DNA of 46,852 nucleotides from an uncultured Eggerthellaceae bacterium (lineage in GTDB: Bacteria > Actinomycetota > Coriobacteriia > Coriobacteriales > Eggerthellaceae). The translations under genes were made by a program, and so were the position numbers. This document shows, one piece after another, positions 17,533 through 25,354 of this stretch; positions within the stretch are counted from its first letter, which is position 1; every line of letters starts with the position of its first letter. A model generated the notes under the pieces. The model was given only the letters and a program-made list of their open reading frames with translations. It searched no databases and had not been told where the DNA came from. Location of the stretch: contig CAJOJB010000001.1 of the NCBI GenBank assembly GCA_905234635.1, positions 1-46,852 on the forward strand. The letters are read 5' to 3'.

Positions 17533-17619
17533 TCATAGGTGGCCACCCTTGTTCACAGGCGGTCGCACCGCATTCATGGGCAATCGTCCCGTGTTCATGG
17601 GTGGCCGCCCCGTGTTCAT
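17533..17619 (-). CDS. 28-residue leader ORF of four 7-residue repeats
   Basis: In the leader of the corrinoid-protein gene an ATG at 17619, preceded by GGGAGAAG, opens a 28-codon frame ending at 17533, 15 bases before the corrinoid gene start. It encodes four imperfect 7-residue units (MNTGRPP-like: MNTGRPP, MNTGRLP, MNAVRPP, VNKGGHL), that is, a 21-bp tandem repeat. It has a good ribosome binding site, which favours real translation. The function is unknown; a leader peptide controlling the downstream gene is one possibility. Confidence 0.4.
   Translation of the reverse strand: MNTGRPPMNTGRLPMNAVRPPVNKGGHL
17536..17619 (-). repeat. Four-copy 21-bp tandem repeat
   Basis: Four adjoining 21-base units beginning ATGAACACGGG or a close variant, lying in the 5' leader of the corrinoid-protein gene. 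The first two copies are nearly identical and the last is most diverged. Confidence 0.8.
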
Positions 17620-17650
17620 GGGTGCTTCTCCCTTGATTTTCGTTGCTCTG

Positions 17651-17656
17651 ATTATA
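17651..17656 (-). promoter_or_regulatory. Promoter -10 for the corrinoid-protein gene
   Basis: A perfect TATAAT on the minus strand lies just after the stop of the DUF2284 gene. The -35 region is poor (TGTATC at 17-base spacing). Transcription from here would give a leader of about 125 bases holding the 21-bp repeats, and would let the corrinoid protein be made apart from the rest of the operon. Confidence 0.45.
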
Positions 17657-17664
17657 GTACAAGC

Positions 17665-18195
17665 CTAATAACAGATACACCCAGTAAAACTTATGGTGTT
17701 TGGCCCATGGTTGTAGGGCACCCCGGCTTCGGTGCACACTTCGGTCACCACGAAACCTGCTGCTTCCAGCGACACCACCATGCGGTCGGGAAAACGACAA
17801 GCTGCATGGGGATAGGTGCATTCCGTACACAGCATGCAGGGCCCGGCGCCCAAGGCCATAAACGAAAGGCCTTCGCCGGATAAAGCTTCTACAAGACTAA
17901 CAAGGCGCTTGTTCTGCGTGCTTTCCGCAGTGCCCATGGCTTCGATGTCAAATTCGTCTTCGAGCTGCCCCACCGTCTGCACCACCATGCAGTTTTCAAA
18001 GGCGTGTACGCGCTTTTCGTAGTCTTCGACTTCGCCGCAAGCAGGCGGGCACGACCACGATTTCCCGTATGCCTGACACAAATTCGCAGCACACATATCG
18101 CGTACTTCAGGGTGCGTGTGCAAGGCGGAAGTCTTGCAATGACCAATTGCGTCGAAGCCCTGTTCATGTGCCAAGGTTTCGATGCGTTCCTTCAT
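17665..18195 (-). CDS. DUF2284 cysteine-rich predicted metal-binding protein
   Basis: 176 residues with two cysteine groups: Cys20, Cys35, Cys40, Cys49 (SCPP) and Cys53 in the N-terminal half, and a CMLCTECTYPHAAC cluster with PDRM near residue 125. This pattern is that of DUF2284, a family often found with corrinoid methyltransferase genes and expected to bind an iron-sulfur cluster or other metal. It follows the methyltransferase gene by 39 bases on the same strand. A part in keeping the corrinoid cobalt reduced would fit, since no RamA-type activator is present, but this is inference. Confidence 0.8.
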   Translation of the reverse strand: MKERIETLAHEQGFDAIGHCKTSALHTHPEVRDMCAANLCQAYGKSWSCPPACGEVEDYEKRVHAFENCMVVQTVGQLEDEFDIEAMGTAESTQNKRLVSLVEALSGEGLSFMALGAGPCMLCTECTYPHAACRFPDRMVVSLEAAGFVVTEVCTEAGVPYNHGPNTISFTGCICY

Positions 18196-18234
18196 TACAC
18201 TTCCCTGTTCGAAGACTGCCTGGTGCCAGGGCCA

Positions 18235-19038
18235 TTAATCCTGCTTAGGACCAAAAATGCCTTCGCGATAAGCCGTCAGGTATTCCATGCAATATTCGTC
18301 GTTGCCGACAAGGGCGTCGGTTGCATAAACAATACCCATCATGTCGCGGTTGAGCGGGTCGATAATGGCAGAGTCCATGCCAGCGTTCATGGCCAAAACC
18401 ATGAAGCCCATGTTGATAGCCTTGCGCACGGGCAGGCCAAAGCTGATATTGGAAAGGCCTGACGTAATATGAATGTCGGGGCACAGCTCGCGCACCTCGC
18501 GGCAAACCTGCGTAAAAACCGTGCAACTTTCTTCGTTGGTACCCAAGGTTTCTACAAGCGGGTCAACAAAAACTTGGTCGGGCTTAACACCGTATTCGTC
18601 CATCTTTTCCAGCAGGCGCTTAAACGCATTAATGCGGCCCTCGGCGGTTGAAGGAATGCCATCTTCGTCGTCGAGCATGGCAACCACTTTCCATTCGGTG
18701 CCTGCAATAAGCGGAAAGATTTTTTCGACCTTATCACCCGCGATAGAAATTGAATTAATCATGCCAGGGCGATCGACGAACTTCATAGATTCAACCAGAA
18801 TATCGGCACTGGGGGAATCCAGGGCAATGGGGGTGTCGGTGGCTTCCTGGATAAGACCAACCATCCACTCCATAATGTCCAAGGCGCCTTCGTTGGTGGC
18901 AGGGCAACAGTCGAGGTAGGCCGCACCAGCTTCAGCCTGTGCCTTAGCAATTTCTTTGATGTATTCGCCATCGCGTTCTTCGATTGCCTGCCCCGTGCGG
19001 GGAACAAAACCGTTAATCTTTTCACCGATGATTATCAC
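18235..19038 (-). CDS. Methyltetrahydrofolate:corrinoid protein methyltransferase (AcsE/MtvA-like)
   Basis: About 267 residues of pterin-binding TIM barrel. It starts IIIGEKINGFVPRT, the form seen in AcsE and MtvA, and contains YLDCCPA, DSPSADIL, FVDPLVETLGT and a GLSNISFGLPVRKAIN pterin-loop motif. It moves methyl between methyl-THF and the corrinoid protein encoded two genes downstream. The GTG at 19038 is chosen because homologues begin at this point and AAGGA lies upstream; a longer frame from 19077 has an unlike N-terminus. The direction of use (acetogenesis or substrate demethylation) cannot be read from sequence. Confidence 0.88.
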   Translation of the reverse strand: MIIIGEKINGFVPRTGQAIEERDGEYIKEIAKAQAEAGAAYLDCCPATNEGALDIMEWMVGLIQEATDTPIALDSPSADILVESMKFVDRPGMINSISIAGDKVEKIFPLIAGTEWKVVAMLDDEDGIPSTAEGRINAFKRLLEKMDEYGVKPDQVFVDPLVETLGTNEESCTVFTQVCREVRELCPDIHITSGLSNISFGLPVRKAINMGFMVLAMNAGMDSAIIDPLNRDMMGIVYATDALVGNDEYCMEYLTAYREGIFGPKQD

Positions 19039-19057
19039 GTTATATCGTCCTTCTTCC

Positions 19058-19099
19058 CTTTTAGTAGCAACGCGCACGCTTTTAGTAGTAACTTACACG
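19058..19099 (-). repeat. Two-copy 21-bp direct repeat before the methyltransferase gene
   Basis: Two adjoining 21-base units (19058-19078 and 19079-19099) share about 17 positions, with the common core CTACTAAAAG on the minus strand. They lie in the 81-base gap between folD and the methyltransferase gene. No function is evident. Confidence 0.6.
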
Positions 19100-19119
19100 C
19101 GCCCGCTGGCACCCTCTCT

Positions 19120-19977
19120 TTAAAGCCCCGCAGCCTGCTTGGCTGCTTCAACCGCATGGCTTACCAGCACCGCCGTGGTTACCGAACCAACACCCCCTGG
19201 AACAGGGGTAATGGCATCCACGATAGGTTCAACGTCGTCAAAAATAACATCGCCACACGGCTTGGATTTTTCTTCACTCCAACCAAAGCCGACATCGATA
19301 ACGGTTTGGCCAGCCTTGAAGTATTCGGCGCCGATGGTTTCCACCCTGCCAACCGCAACCACCACAATGTCGGCTTCGCGCGTCACAGACGGCGCATCGA
19401 CGGTCTTGGTATGGCACGTAGTAACCGTGGCATTGGCGTCCATAAGCATCATGGAAACAGGCTTGCCAATAACGAGCGAACGGCCAATAACGGCAGCGCG
19501 CTTGCCTGTAACATCGATATCGTAATGCTTGAGAATTTCCATACACGCCTGAGCCGTGCAGGGGGCGTAGCCTTCGTTCTTACCCGTAAACACGTGCCCC
19601 AAGGAAGCGTCCGTGGCCGCGTCCACGTCTTTGGCAGGTGCGAGGGCGTCGCAACAAGCTGCTTCGTCGAGCTGTGCAGGCAGAGGTCGAAGCATGAGCA
19701 CACCATGCACGCTTGTATCCGCGTTCAGGTCTTCGATGGCGGCGAGCATGCTTGCCTGGTCCACGTCTGCCGGCAATACAACGTTCTTAACCGCAACACC
19801 GGCAGCTTCGCAGTGCTTGACGGCTGCACGTTCGTAAGACAGGTCGTCGTCGCGTTCACCCACGCGCAAAATTGCGAGCGTTGGCACCACGCCCTTGGCC
19901 TTACAGGCTTCCACCACAGCAGAACTGCGCTGCGCCAGCGCTTCGGCAACGGGAGCACCTTTCAAAAGAGACGCCAT
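19120..19977 (-). CDS. folD: Methylene-THF dehydrogenase FolD, cyclohydrolase residues missing
   Basis: 285 residues. The NAD(P) domain is intact (VIGRSLVIGKPVSM near residue 165, and the end motif ITPVPGGVG). The cyclohydrolase site is not: aligned without gaps to E. coli FolD, Tyr50 is kept (Tyr48), but catalytic Lys54 is Ala52, and Gln98 in the VQLPLP motif is Leu in MLRPLP. The usual GFHPxNxG and PCTPxG motifs are also altered. The enzyme should keep dehydrogenase but lose cyclohydrolase activity, which the adjacent fchA would supply. The ATG at 19977 is three bases after the fchA stop, with AAGGAG inside fchA. Confidence 0.9.
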   Translation of the reverse strand: MASLLKGAPVAEALAQRSSAVVEACKAKGVVPTLAILRVGERDDDLSYERAAVKHCEAAGVAVKNVVLPADVDQASMLAAIEDLNADTSVHGVLMLRPLPAQLDEAACCDALAPAKDVDAATDASLGHVFTGKNEGYAPCTAQACMEILKHYDIDVTGKRAAVIGRSLVIGKPVSMMLMDANATVTTCHTKTVDAPSVTREADIVVVAVGRVETIGAEYFKAGQTVIDVGFGWSEEKSKPCGDVIFDDVEPIVDAITPVPGGVGSVTTAVLVSHAVEAAKQAAGL

Positions 19978-19980
19978 AAG

Positions 19981-20607
19981 CTACTCCTTTATAGCATTCA
20001 TAACGGAAGCACTAATTGCTTCGGCTTTGGGAATATATTTGTTAAGCAGAGCGTCGACCTCGCCTTCAACTTCTTCAGCATAAGCACGGTCTTGCAGGGT
20101 TTTCGTATTGATGAACACGTTCATGGCAGCTGCTTCGAGGGCCGCACGGCACAACGAAGCGCCACAGCCTGCGTCGGACACAATAAGGCGGGAACACTTC
20201 GCTGCCATTTCTTCAAGTAAGTCAATGGTATTGCAAACCAGGCGCACCATCTCTAAGGGGCAGACCAGAGCAGCCTTGGTGCAGACTTCAAGCGTTTCGG
20301 CGCGCATAGGGTCTTCCTTGGGAATGCCATAGGCTTGAGCAAGCGGAGCAAAGGCCGCCGCGTCTTCGTCCATCAAATCAACCAGGCGCGCGCGAATGGT
20401 TTCAGCTTCGGCCAGCATGCGCTGCATGTCTGCTTCTACGCTGGCAAACTTTTCCTTGCCTGCGGTGAACACGCCTGCCATAGAACAGAGCGCCGCTCCC
20501 AGCGCACCAACATAGGCGGCAGCACCGCCGCCGCCTGGTACGCTCTTCTTCGCGGCAAGTTCAGTTGCAAAATCTTTGCAACTAATATCTGCCAACAAGT
20601 CTGCCAT
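19981..20607 (-). CDS. fchA: Methenyl-THF cyclohydrolase FchA (cyclodeaminase/cyclohydrolase family)
   Basis: 208 residues of the all-helical formiminotransferase-cyclodeaminase family. The SVPGGGGAAAYVGALGAAL motif near residue 22 and the DAGCGASLCRAALEAAAMNVFINT motif in parts near residue 145 identify it. In purinolytic and acetogenic anaerobes FchA interconverts formyl- and methenyl-THF. The gene overlaps the fhs stop (TAATG at 20605-20609), which couples it to fhs, and leads into folD. Confidence 0.9.
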   Translation of the reverse strand: MADLLADISCKDFATELAAKKSVPGGGGAAAYVGALGAALCSMAGVFTAGKEKFASVEADMQRMLAEAETIRARLVDLMDEDAAAFAPLAQAYGIPKEDPMRAETLEVCTKAALVCPLEMVRLVCNTIDLLEEMAAKCSRLIVSDAGCGASLCRAALEAAAMNVFINTKTLQDRAYAEEVEGEVDALLNKYIPKAEAISASVMNAIKE

Positions 20608-22286
20608 TAGAACAGGCCCACAATTCTGCCGTCTTTCTTCACATCGATGCGTTCAGCAGCAGGACGCTTAGGTAGACCGGGCATGGTCATAATCTCACCA
20701 GTCAGAGCCACAATAAAGCCAGCACCCGCGCTCACCTTCAAGTTACGCACGGTAATGCGGAAGTTCTTCGGAGCGCCCAGCTTGGTTTGGTCGTCGGTAA
20801 AGCTGTATTGGGTCTTCGCCACGCAGATGGGAAGCTTGTCCAAACCCAGCTCTTCCAGCTGCTTCATTTGCTTCATGGCATTAGGCGTGAAGTCCACACC
20901 GTCGGCACGGTAGATCTTCTTGGCAATGTCGTTGAGCTTCTTGGTGATGGAGTCGTTCACGTTGTAGCTGAAGCGGAAGTTGCTCTTCTTGTCGCACACA
21001 CGCACCACTTCTTCTGCCAAGTCAATGGCACCAGCGCCACCCTTTGCCCAATGCTGGGCCAGAACGGCATTCACGCCCAGGCGCTTGCACTTCTTCTGGA
21101 CCAGATCGAGTTCCTTCTTGGTGTCTGTCGGGAACGCATTGATAGCAACGACGGCTGGCAAACCATAGACCTTCTGGATATTGCCCACGTGCTGGAGCAG
21201 GTTAGGCAGACCGGCTTCCAGGGCCTTCAGGTTTTCTTTGTTCAGTTCGTCCTTCGGCACGCCGCCGTTGTACTTCAGGGCGCGCACGGTTGCCACGATA
21301 ACCACAGCAGAAGGCTTCAGGCCAGCAGCGCGGCACTTGATGTCCAGGAACTTTTCAGCACCCAGGTCGGCACCGAAACCGGCTTCGGTAATGACATAGT
21401 CGGCCATCTTCATGGCGGTCACCGTTGCCTGTACGGAATTGCAGCCATGGGCAATGTTGGCGAAGGGGCCGCCATGCACAAAGGCCGGATTGTTTTCCAA
21501 GGTTTGGACCAGATTCGGCTTGATGGCGTCCTTGAGCAGGGCCGTCATGGCGCCTTCGGCCTTCAGCTGATGTGCCGTAATGGGCTTACCCTTGCGGCTG
21601 TAAGCGACAATAATATTGCCCAGGCGCTTCTTCAGGTCGTCCAGGTCGGATGCCAGGCAGAACACAGCCATAATTTCCGAAGCCACGGTAATGTCGAAGC
21701 CGTCTTCGCGCACCACGCCGTCGGCAGCGGTACCCAAGCCGTCCACAACGTTGCGTAGCTGGCGGTCGTTCATGTCCACGCAGCGGTGCCAGGTAATGTT
21801 GTTCAAATCGATATCGAGTTCGTTGCCTTGCTTGATGTGATTGTCCAGCATGGCTGCAAGCAGGTTATTGGCAGCACCAATAGCATGGAAGTCTCCCGTA
21901 AAATGCAGGTTAATGTCTTCCATAGGAACAACCTGGGCGTAGCCGCCACCAGCAGCACCGCCCTTTACGCCAAATACTGGACCCAGGGAAGGTTCGCGCA
22001 AAGCCAGCATGGAGCTTTTGCCCAGCTTGCACAGAGCGTCATGCAGGCCAACAGACGTGGTTGTCTTGCCTTCGCCGGCAGGAGTAGGGTTAATAGCGGT
22101 CACCAAAACAAGCTTGGCCTTCTTGCGTTTATTTTCATAGGAATGGATGTCGACCTTAGCCTTATAGTGGCCATAAGGCTCGCACGTACCCCAATCGATA
22201 CCAGCTTTTTCTGCCACTTCCTGAATGGGCAGCATGGTAGCTTCTTGGGCGATTTCAATGTCTGACTTGTACTGCTTGGTGGCCAT
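20607..22286 (-). CDS. fhs: Formate--tetrahydrofolate ligase
   Basis: About 559 residues, the standard length. The ATP loop [14 protein letters not shown] is near residue 67, and [21 protein letters not shown] follows in parts, both diagnostic. It makes formyl-THF from formate and ATP, the entry of the methyl branch of the Wood-Ljungdahl pathway. ATG at 22286 has AAGGAAAGGA upstream; the longer frame to 22349 would run over the promoter and lacks conserved sequence. It is first in the fhs-fchA-folD group. Confidence 0.96.
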   Translation of the reverse strand: MATKQYKSDIEIAQEATMLPIQEVAEKAGIDWGTCEPYGHYKAKVDIHSYENKRKKAKLVLVTAINPTPAGEGKTTTSVGLHDALCKLGKSSMLALREPSLGPVFGVKGGAAGGGYAQVVPMEDINLHFTGDFHAIGAANNLLAAMLDNHIKQGNELDIDLNNITWHRCVDMNDRQLRNVVDGLGTAADGVVREDGFDITVASEIMAVFCLASDLDDLKKRLGNIIVAYSRKGKPITAHQLKAEGAMTALLKDAIKPNLVQTLENNPAFVHGGPFANIAHGCNSVQATVTAMKMADYVITEAGFGADLGAEKFLDIKCRAAGLKPSAVVIVATVRALKYNGGVPKDELNKENLKALEAGLPNLLQHVGNIQKVYGLPAVVAINAFPTDTKKELDLVQKKCKRLGVNAVLAQHWAKGGAGAIDLAEEVVRVCDKKSNFRFSYNVNDSITKKLNDIAKKIYRADGVDFTPNAMKQMKQLEELGLDKLPICVAKTQYSFTDDQTKLGAPKNFRITVRNLKVSAGAGFIVALTGEIMTMPGLPKRPAAERIDVKKDGRIVGLF

Positions 22287-22325
22287 ATTATTCCTTTCCT
22301 TGAGGCTTGGTAACTCGATGTTTCT

Positions 22326-22354
22326 ATTGTAACGACCAAAGGGCTCCATGTCGC
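22326..22354 (-). promoter_or_regulatory. Promoter for the fhs-fchA-folD genes
   Basis: On the minus strand GCGACA (22349-22354) and TACAAT (22326-22331) are separated by 17 bases, a fair match to the housekeeping sigma-factor consensus, 40 bases before the fhs start. Confidence 0.45.
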
Positions 22355-22378
22355 GCCTGGCATGCCCTTAGTTGGTAA

Positions 22379-22534
22379 ATGAACACGCAAAGTACGCTTT
22401 TGGCAAGGTCTAAAAAGCGCATGAGAAAGAGCCAGGGTAAACGCTGGAAAGATATCGGAAAACTTCTCAAAGGGGACGGCAAAAGAGTTCTTAAAGGAAC
22501 CACAGAAAAACACCTGAAGAACTGGTGCAGCTAG
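22379..22534 (+). CDS. Possible 51-residue lysine/arginine-rich protein
   Basis: The 250-base gap between metF and fhs contains a plus-strand frame of 51 codons, the only plus-strand candidate in this minus-strand operon. It starts ATG at 22379, ends two bases before the metF stop, and codes for a very basic protein (about 20 Lys/Arg) with no membrane segment. It lacks a convincing ribosome binding site, and its base use is more A-rich than its neighbours. It may be real, or the gap may simply be the fhs leader. No homologue is recognised. Confidence 0.25.
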   Translation: MNTQSTLLARSKKRMRKSQGKRWKDIGKLLKGDGKRVLKGTTEKHLKNWCS

Positions 22535-22536
22535 TC

Positions 22537-24153
22537 TTATGAATAGTCCCTTGGTGCGTCCTTGGGCGGCTGTATGCCATGCTTGGTTTCTTCGTCGGGC
22601 TCCACACCAGGCAGCCACTGACGACGCGCATAGCCGTCCAAACCCGTACAGTTTGCACCCCAGGGACTCTTAAAGATATTGGCCCAATTAACGGGAGGAA
22701 CAATGTAGGATTGCAGTGCGTCTGTTTCGCCGTGGGGCTTCAGACGATGGTAAGCCTTAAACCAAATGCAGTATTCTTCCCCTGGGTACACTTCGCACCA
22801 ACCGTCTTTTGATCCACCGCACGGACCATTGCGTTGACACTTCGGACACTTCACCATAGGGCAGGTATATGCCGTGGCATACAGACCGCAATCACCACAG
22901 TCCATGCATCCATACAGGGCGGTCTTACCCAGGTGCTCCAGGCCATGTTTGCGGTTGCGCCCCTTGGTAGATTCCAGATTTTGCTCACGCGACACAAACA
23001 TGCCATTAATGCCCTTTTGCGGGCTAAATATGAAACGATGCGCAAAACGGGAAAGGCCGTAGTTGCCCTTAATCTTCTTACCCGTATAGGTTTCGGTTAG
23101 ACCCGCAGGTTTGCGCAGATTCAAACCCGTTGCTTCGTCTTTCTTGTAGTAATAGAAACATCCGTCCTGGGGGTACTCAAATACGGAAAGGTGGTCCTGC
23201 CAGTTAGCTTCGAATTCGTCTGCTAGAGCTAAAACACGCGTAACATTTTCAGGGGTACAACCCACGCCCCCAAGGTGGACGCCCGCACAACCAAGACCCT
23301 TGGCAATGGCTACCATTTTCGCAGCACGCTGCAGGCGCGCTTCAAGGCCCTTGTCTTCGGAATGGTCGCGCTCGTCTTTGAGCACCCGGAGGAATTCGTC
23401 GGTTACGTCGCAGCCTGGAATGCTTCCACGGTTCATGGCGCCACCGTGACCAGCATTGATAAGGTAGATGTTTGCAATAAAGGGAACCATAATGCCGTGG
23501 TCTTCCATAAGCCAAAGCATTTCTTGGAGCTTGCGTGCAGAAAAGCCAACCTGGCTCACGACAAACTGGGCGCCCGCTGCAACTTTCTTTTTCAGCTTGA
23601 ACAGCTGTGTCATGGTTTCGGCTTCGGTCCATTTGAATGGCGAAACTACGCAACCAGGAAAGAAGGTACCTGGTGCCGTACGTTCGATTTCGCCCTTCAT
23701 ATTAGGATAACCCATGCCACGATTAAAGGACTGGATATGCTGTGTCATGGTAACGGAATCCAGGTCGAACACGGGGCGCGGCTGCCCCATCCATCCCATG
23801 CCGTTGTAGTCGCCTGTCATGACCAGTAGGTTTTCGATGCCGGCATGTTGCATGGCATAATACTGGGATTCTGCCTGGTTGCGATTACGGTCTTTACAGG
23901 TGAAATGTACGAGCGGCACGATGCCTTCGTCGAGCAGTTGCTTGCCAAAGGCGTCGGACCCGAGGGCGGGATTACCACTGGGACAGTCGGTAATAGAAAC
24001 CGCATGAATGCGTCCCGTAGCCCACAGGCCACGCGCGTCTTCAAGCAGCGCTTCTTGGGGCTTTTCGGCACCGCTTCCGCGCCCAGGAATGATTTCGCAA
24101 GTGACAACGAATTCACCTGCTTCCAGTGCTTTCCTGAACTTGTTTTGAACCAC
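22537..24153 (-). CDS. metF: Methylenetetrahydrofolate reductase fused to a MetV-like cysteine-rich domain
   Basis: 538 residues. The N-terminal TIM barrel (to about residue 310) is MetF-like: VVTCEIIPGRG at the start, VSITDCPSGNP, LVHFTCKDRNRNQ and LLVMTGDYN near residue 112. The C-terminal part carries a cysteine cluster near residues 430-460 (CMDCGDCG, then CPMVKCPKCQRNGPCGG) that matches the MetV-type C-terminal domain, usually a separate protein in acetogens and likely to hold an iron-sulfur cluster or zinc. It makes methyl-THF, the substrate of the methyltransferase encoded in the same operon. ATG at 24153. No NADH-oxidising partner (RnfC2- or HdrA-like) lies nearby. Confidence 0.9.
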   Translation of the reverse strand: MVQNKFRKALEAGEFVVTCEIIPGRGSGAEKPQEALLEDARGLWATGRIHAVSITDCPSGNPALGSDAFGKQLLDEGIVPLVHFTCKDRNRNQAESQYYAMQHAGIENLLVMTGDYNGMGWMGQPRPVFDLDSVTMTQHIQSFNRGMGYPNMKGEIERTAPGTFFPGCVVSPFKWTEAETMTQLFKLKKKVAAGAQFVVSQVGFSARKLQEMLWLMEDHGIMVPFIANIYLINAGHGGAMNRGSIPGCDVTDEFLRVLKDERDHSEDKGLEARLQRAAKMVAIAKGLGCAGVHLGGVGCTPENVTRVLALADEFEANWQDHLSVFEYPQDGCFYYYKKDEATGLNLRKPAGLTETYTGKKIKGNYGLSRFAHRFIFSPQKGINGMFVSREQNLESTKGRNRKHGLEHLGKTALYGCMDCGDCGLYATAYTCPMVKCPKCQRNGPCGGSKDGWCEVYPGEEYCIWFKAYHRLKPHGETDALQSYIVPPVNWANIFKSPWGANCTGLDGYARRQWLPGVEPDEETKHGIQPPKDAPRDYS

Positions 24154-24283
24154 AGATAACCCTGTCTTTCCTTAGCGCGTGCTTGTTTTTGCTCTGTCTA
24201 TTGTGCCACACATAGCCACGTGACTGAAAAAGGCTTACGGTTTCTCAATACTCTTTTGGCAACAAGACTGCCCCTGTAGTGCG

Positions 24284-25354
24284 CTACGAGCGACGGCGGG
24301 GATGGCCTTTGCGCGCACGAATACGTTCTGCTTCTGCCGTTTTCAACTGCTGTTCAGCGTTTTCGTTATGAAGGCGCTGGTAAGATTCCAGGCGCGCCGG
24401 ATGGATGGTGCCTGCCTCGACAGCTGCGCGCACCGCACATCCAGGTTCGTCGACGTGCTTACAGTCGCGGAACTTGCATTCTTGGGCCAGGTCGGTAATG
24501 TCGGCAAACGCGGTCGCCAAGCCTTCTTCGGCTTCCCATAGGCCCATGCCACGCACGCCGGGCATATCTACCACAAAGCCACCGCCCTGGATGGGCACAA
24601 TAGCACGGTTGACCGTAGTGTGGCGGCCCTTCCCGTCCGTTTCGCGCACGGGTGTGGTGGCCTGAACTTCGGAACCCGCCAACACATTCACGAGCGACGA
24701 CTTCCCCACGCCAGAACGCCCAATAAGCACGGCCATACTGTCTTCGGGTACGTGGGTGCGCAGGGCTTCAATGCTTGCTGCATCGGTTTCGGAAACCACT
24801 TCGACGGCCGCTGTATTCCCTACAATGCTGCGTACCGTTTCGGCCACCTTGTGCGCCTGGGCTTCATTGGCAAGATCGGCCTTGGTAAGCGCTACCACCA
24901 CCGCTGCGCCTGTTTCGCAGGCCAACACCAATTCGCGTTCGAGGCGGTTTATGTTCAGTTCTGCCAAGGGGTGCGCCACAATGATTGTGTCGAAATTGGC
25001 GGCCAAGGTTTGCGCCTGAGAACGTTCAGCCGGATCGCGACGTACGAGCACGCGTTCTCGTGGAAGGATTTCGGCAATCTGGGCTACATCGGCTTCATCG
25101 AGCGCGCCAACCAGTACTTTGTCGCCAATAACCGCGCGGACCTTTTCACCCTTCACTAGGGCCGTTGCGTGCTTGCAGCGCACCTGTCGCCCATCGTCAA
25201 GCAACACCAGGGGGAAGCCCCTGTCCAACTGAACAACCCGTCCACAAGAAGTAGATACCAGCGCATTGCGTGAAGTCGTTTCGTCCTCGTGCACGCGCGA
25301 AGCAGTTTCGTCCTGGTGCACTTGCGATGCGACATGAACCTTGCCCTTGTGCAC
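24284..25354 (-). CDS. rsgA: Ribosome-assembly GTPase RsgA
   Basis: 356 residues of circularly permuted GTPase that helps mature the 30S subunit. Order seen: N-terminal OB-fold, G4 TKAD near residue 158, G1 loop GRSGVGKSSL near residue 216, G2/G3 (DMPGVRGMGL near residue 266), then the zinc finger CKFRDCKH...C. GTG at 25354 overlaps the upstream stop as TAGTG, supporting coupled translation. This start adds about 29 residues containing two 9-residue repeats (VHQDETASR and VHEDETTSR); GTG codons at 25321 and 25294 are alternatives that would remove them. Confidence 0.93.
   Translation of the reverse strand: MHKGKVHVASQVHQDETASRVHEDETTSRNALVSTSCGRVVQLDRGFPLVLLDDGRQVRCKHATALVKGEKVRAVIGDKVLVGALDEADVAQIAEILPRERVLVRRDPAERSQAQTLAANFDTIIVAHPLAELNINRLERELVLACETGAAVVVALTKADLANEAQAHKVAETVRSIVGNTAAVEVVSETDAASIEALRTHVPEDSMAVLIGRSGVGKSSLVNVLAGSEVQATTPVRETDGKGRHTTVNRAIVPIQGGGFVVDMPGVRGMGLWEAEEGLATAFADITDLAQECKFRDCKHVDEPGCAVRAAVEAGTIHPARLESYQRLHNENAEQQLKTAEAERIRARKGHPRRRS
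25268..25321 (-). repeat. 27-bp direct repeat in the rsgA N-terminal extension
   Basis: Two tandem 27-base units identical at about 23 positions encode VHQDETASR and VHEDETTSR. Each begins with an in-frame GTG, so the true rsgA start may lie at either copy. Confidence 0.7.

Noticed and set aside
17536-17619. An antisense His-rich coding reading (THEHG repeats) of the 21-bp repeats
   Set aside because: The His-rich reading belongs to a frame without its own ribosome binding site; the frame starting at 17619 has a good one.
19156-20220. A 354-codon plus-strand frame
   Set aside because: It is antisense to folD and fchA, with no ribosome binding site or known motif.
20787-21758. A 323-codon plus-strand frame
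   Set aside because: It is antisense to fhs.
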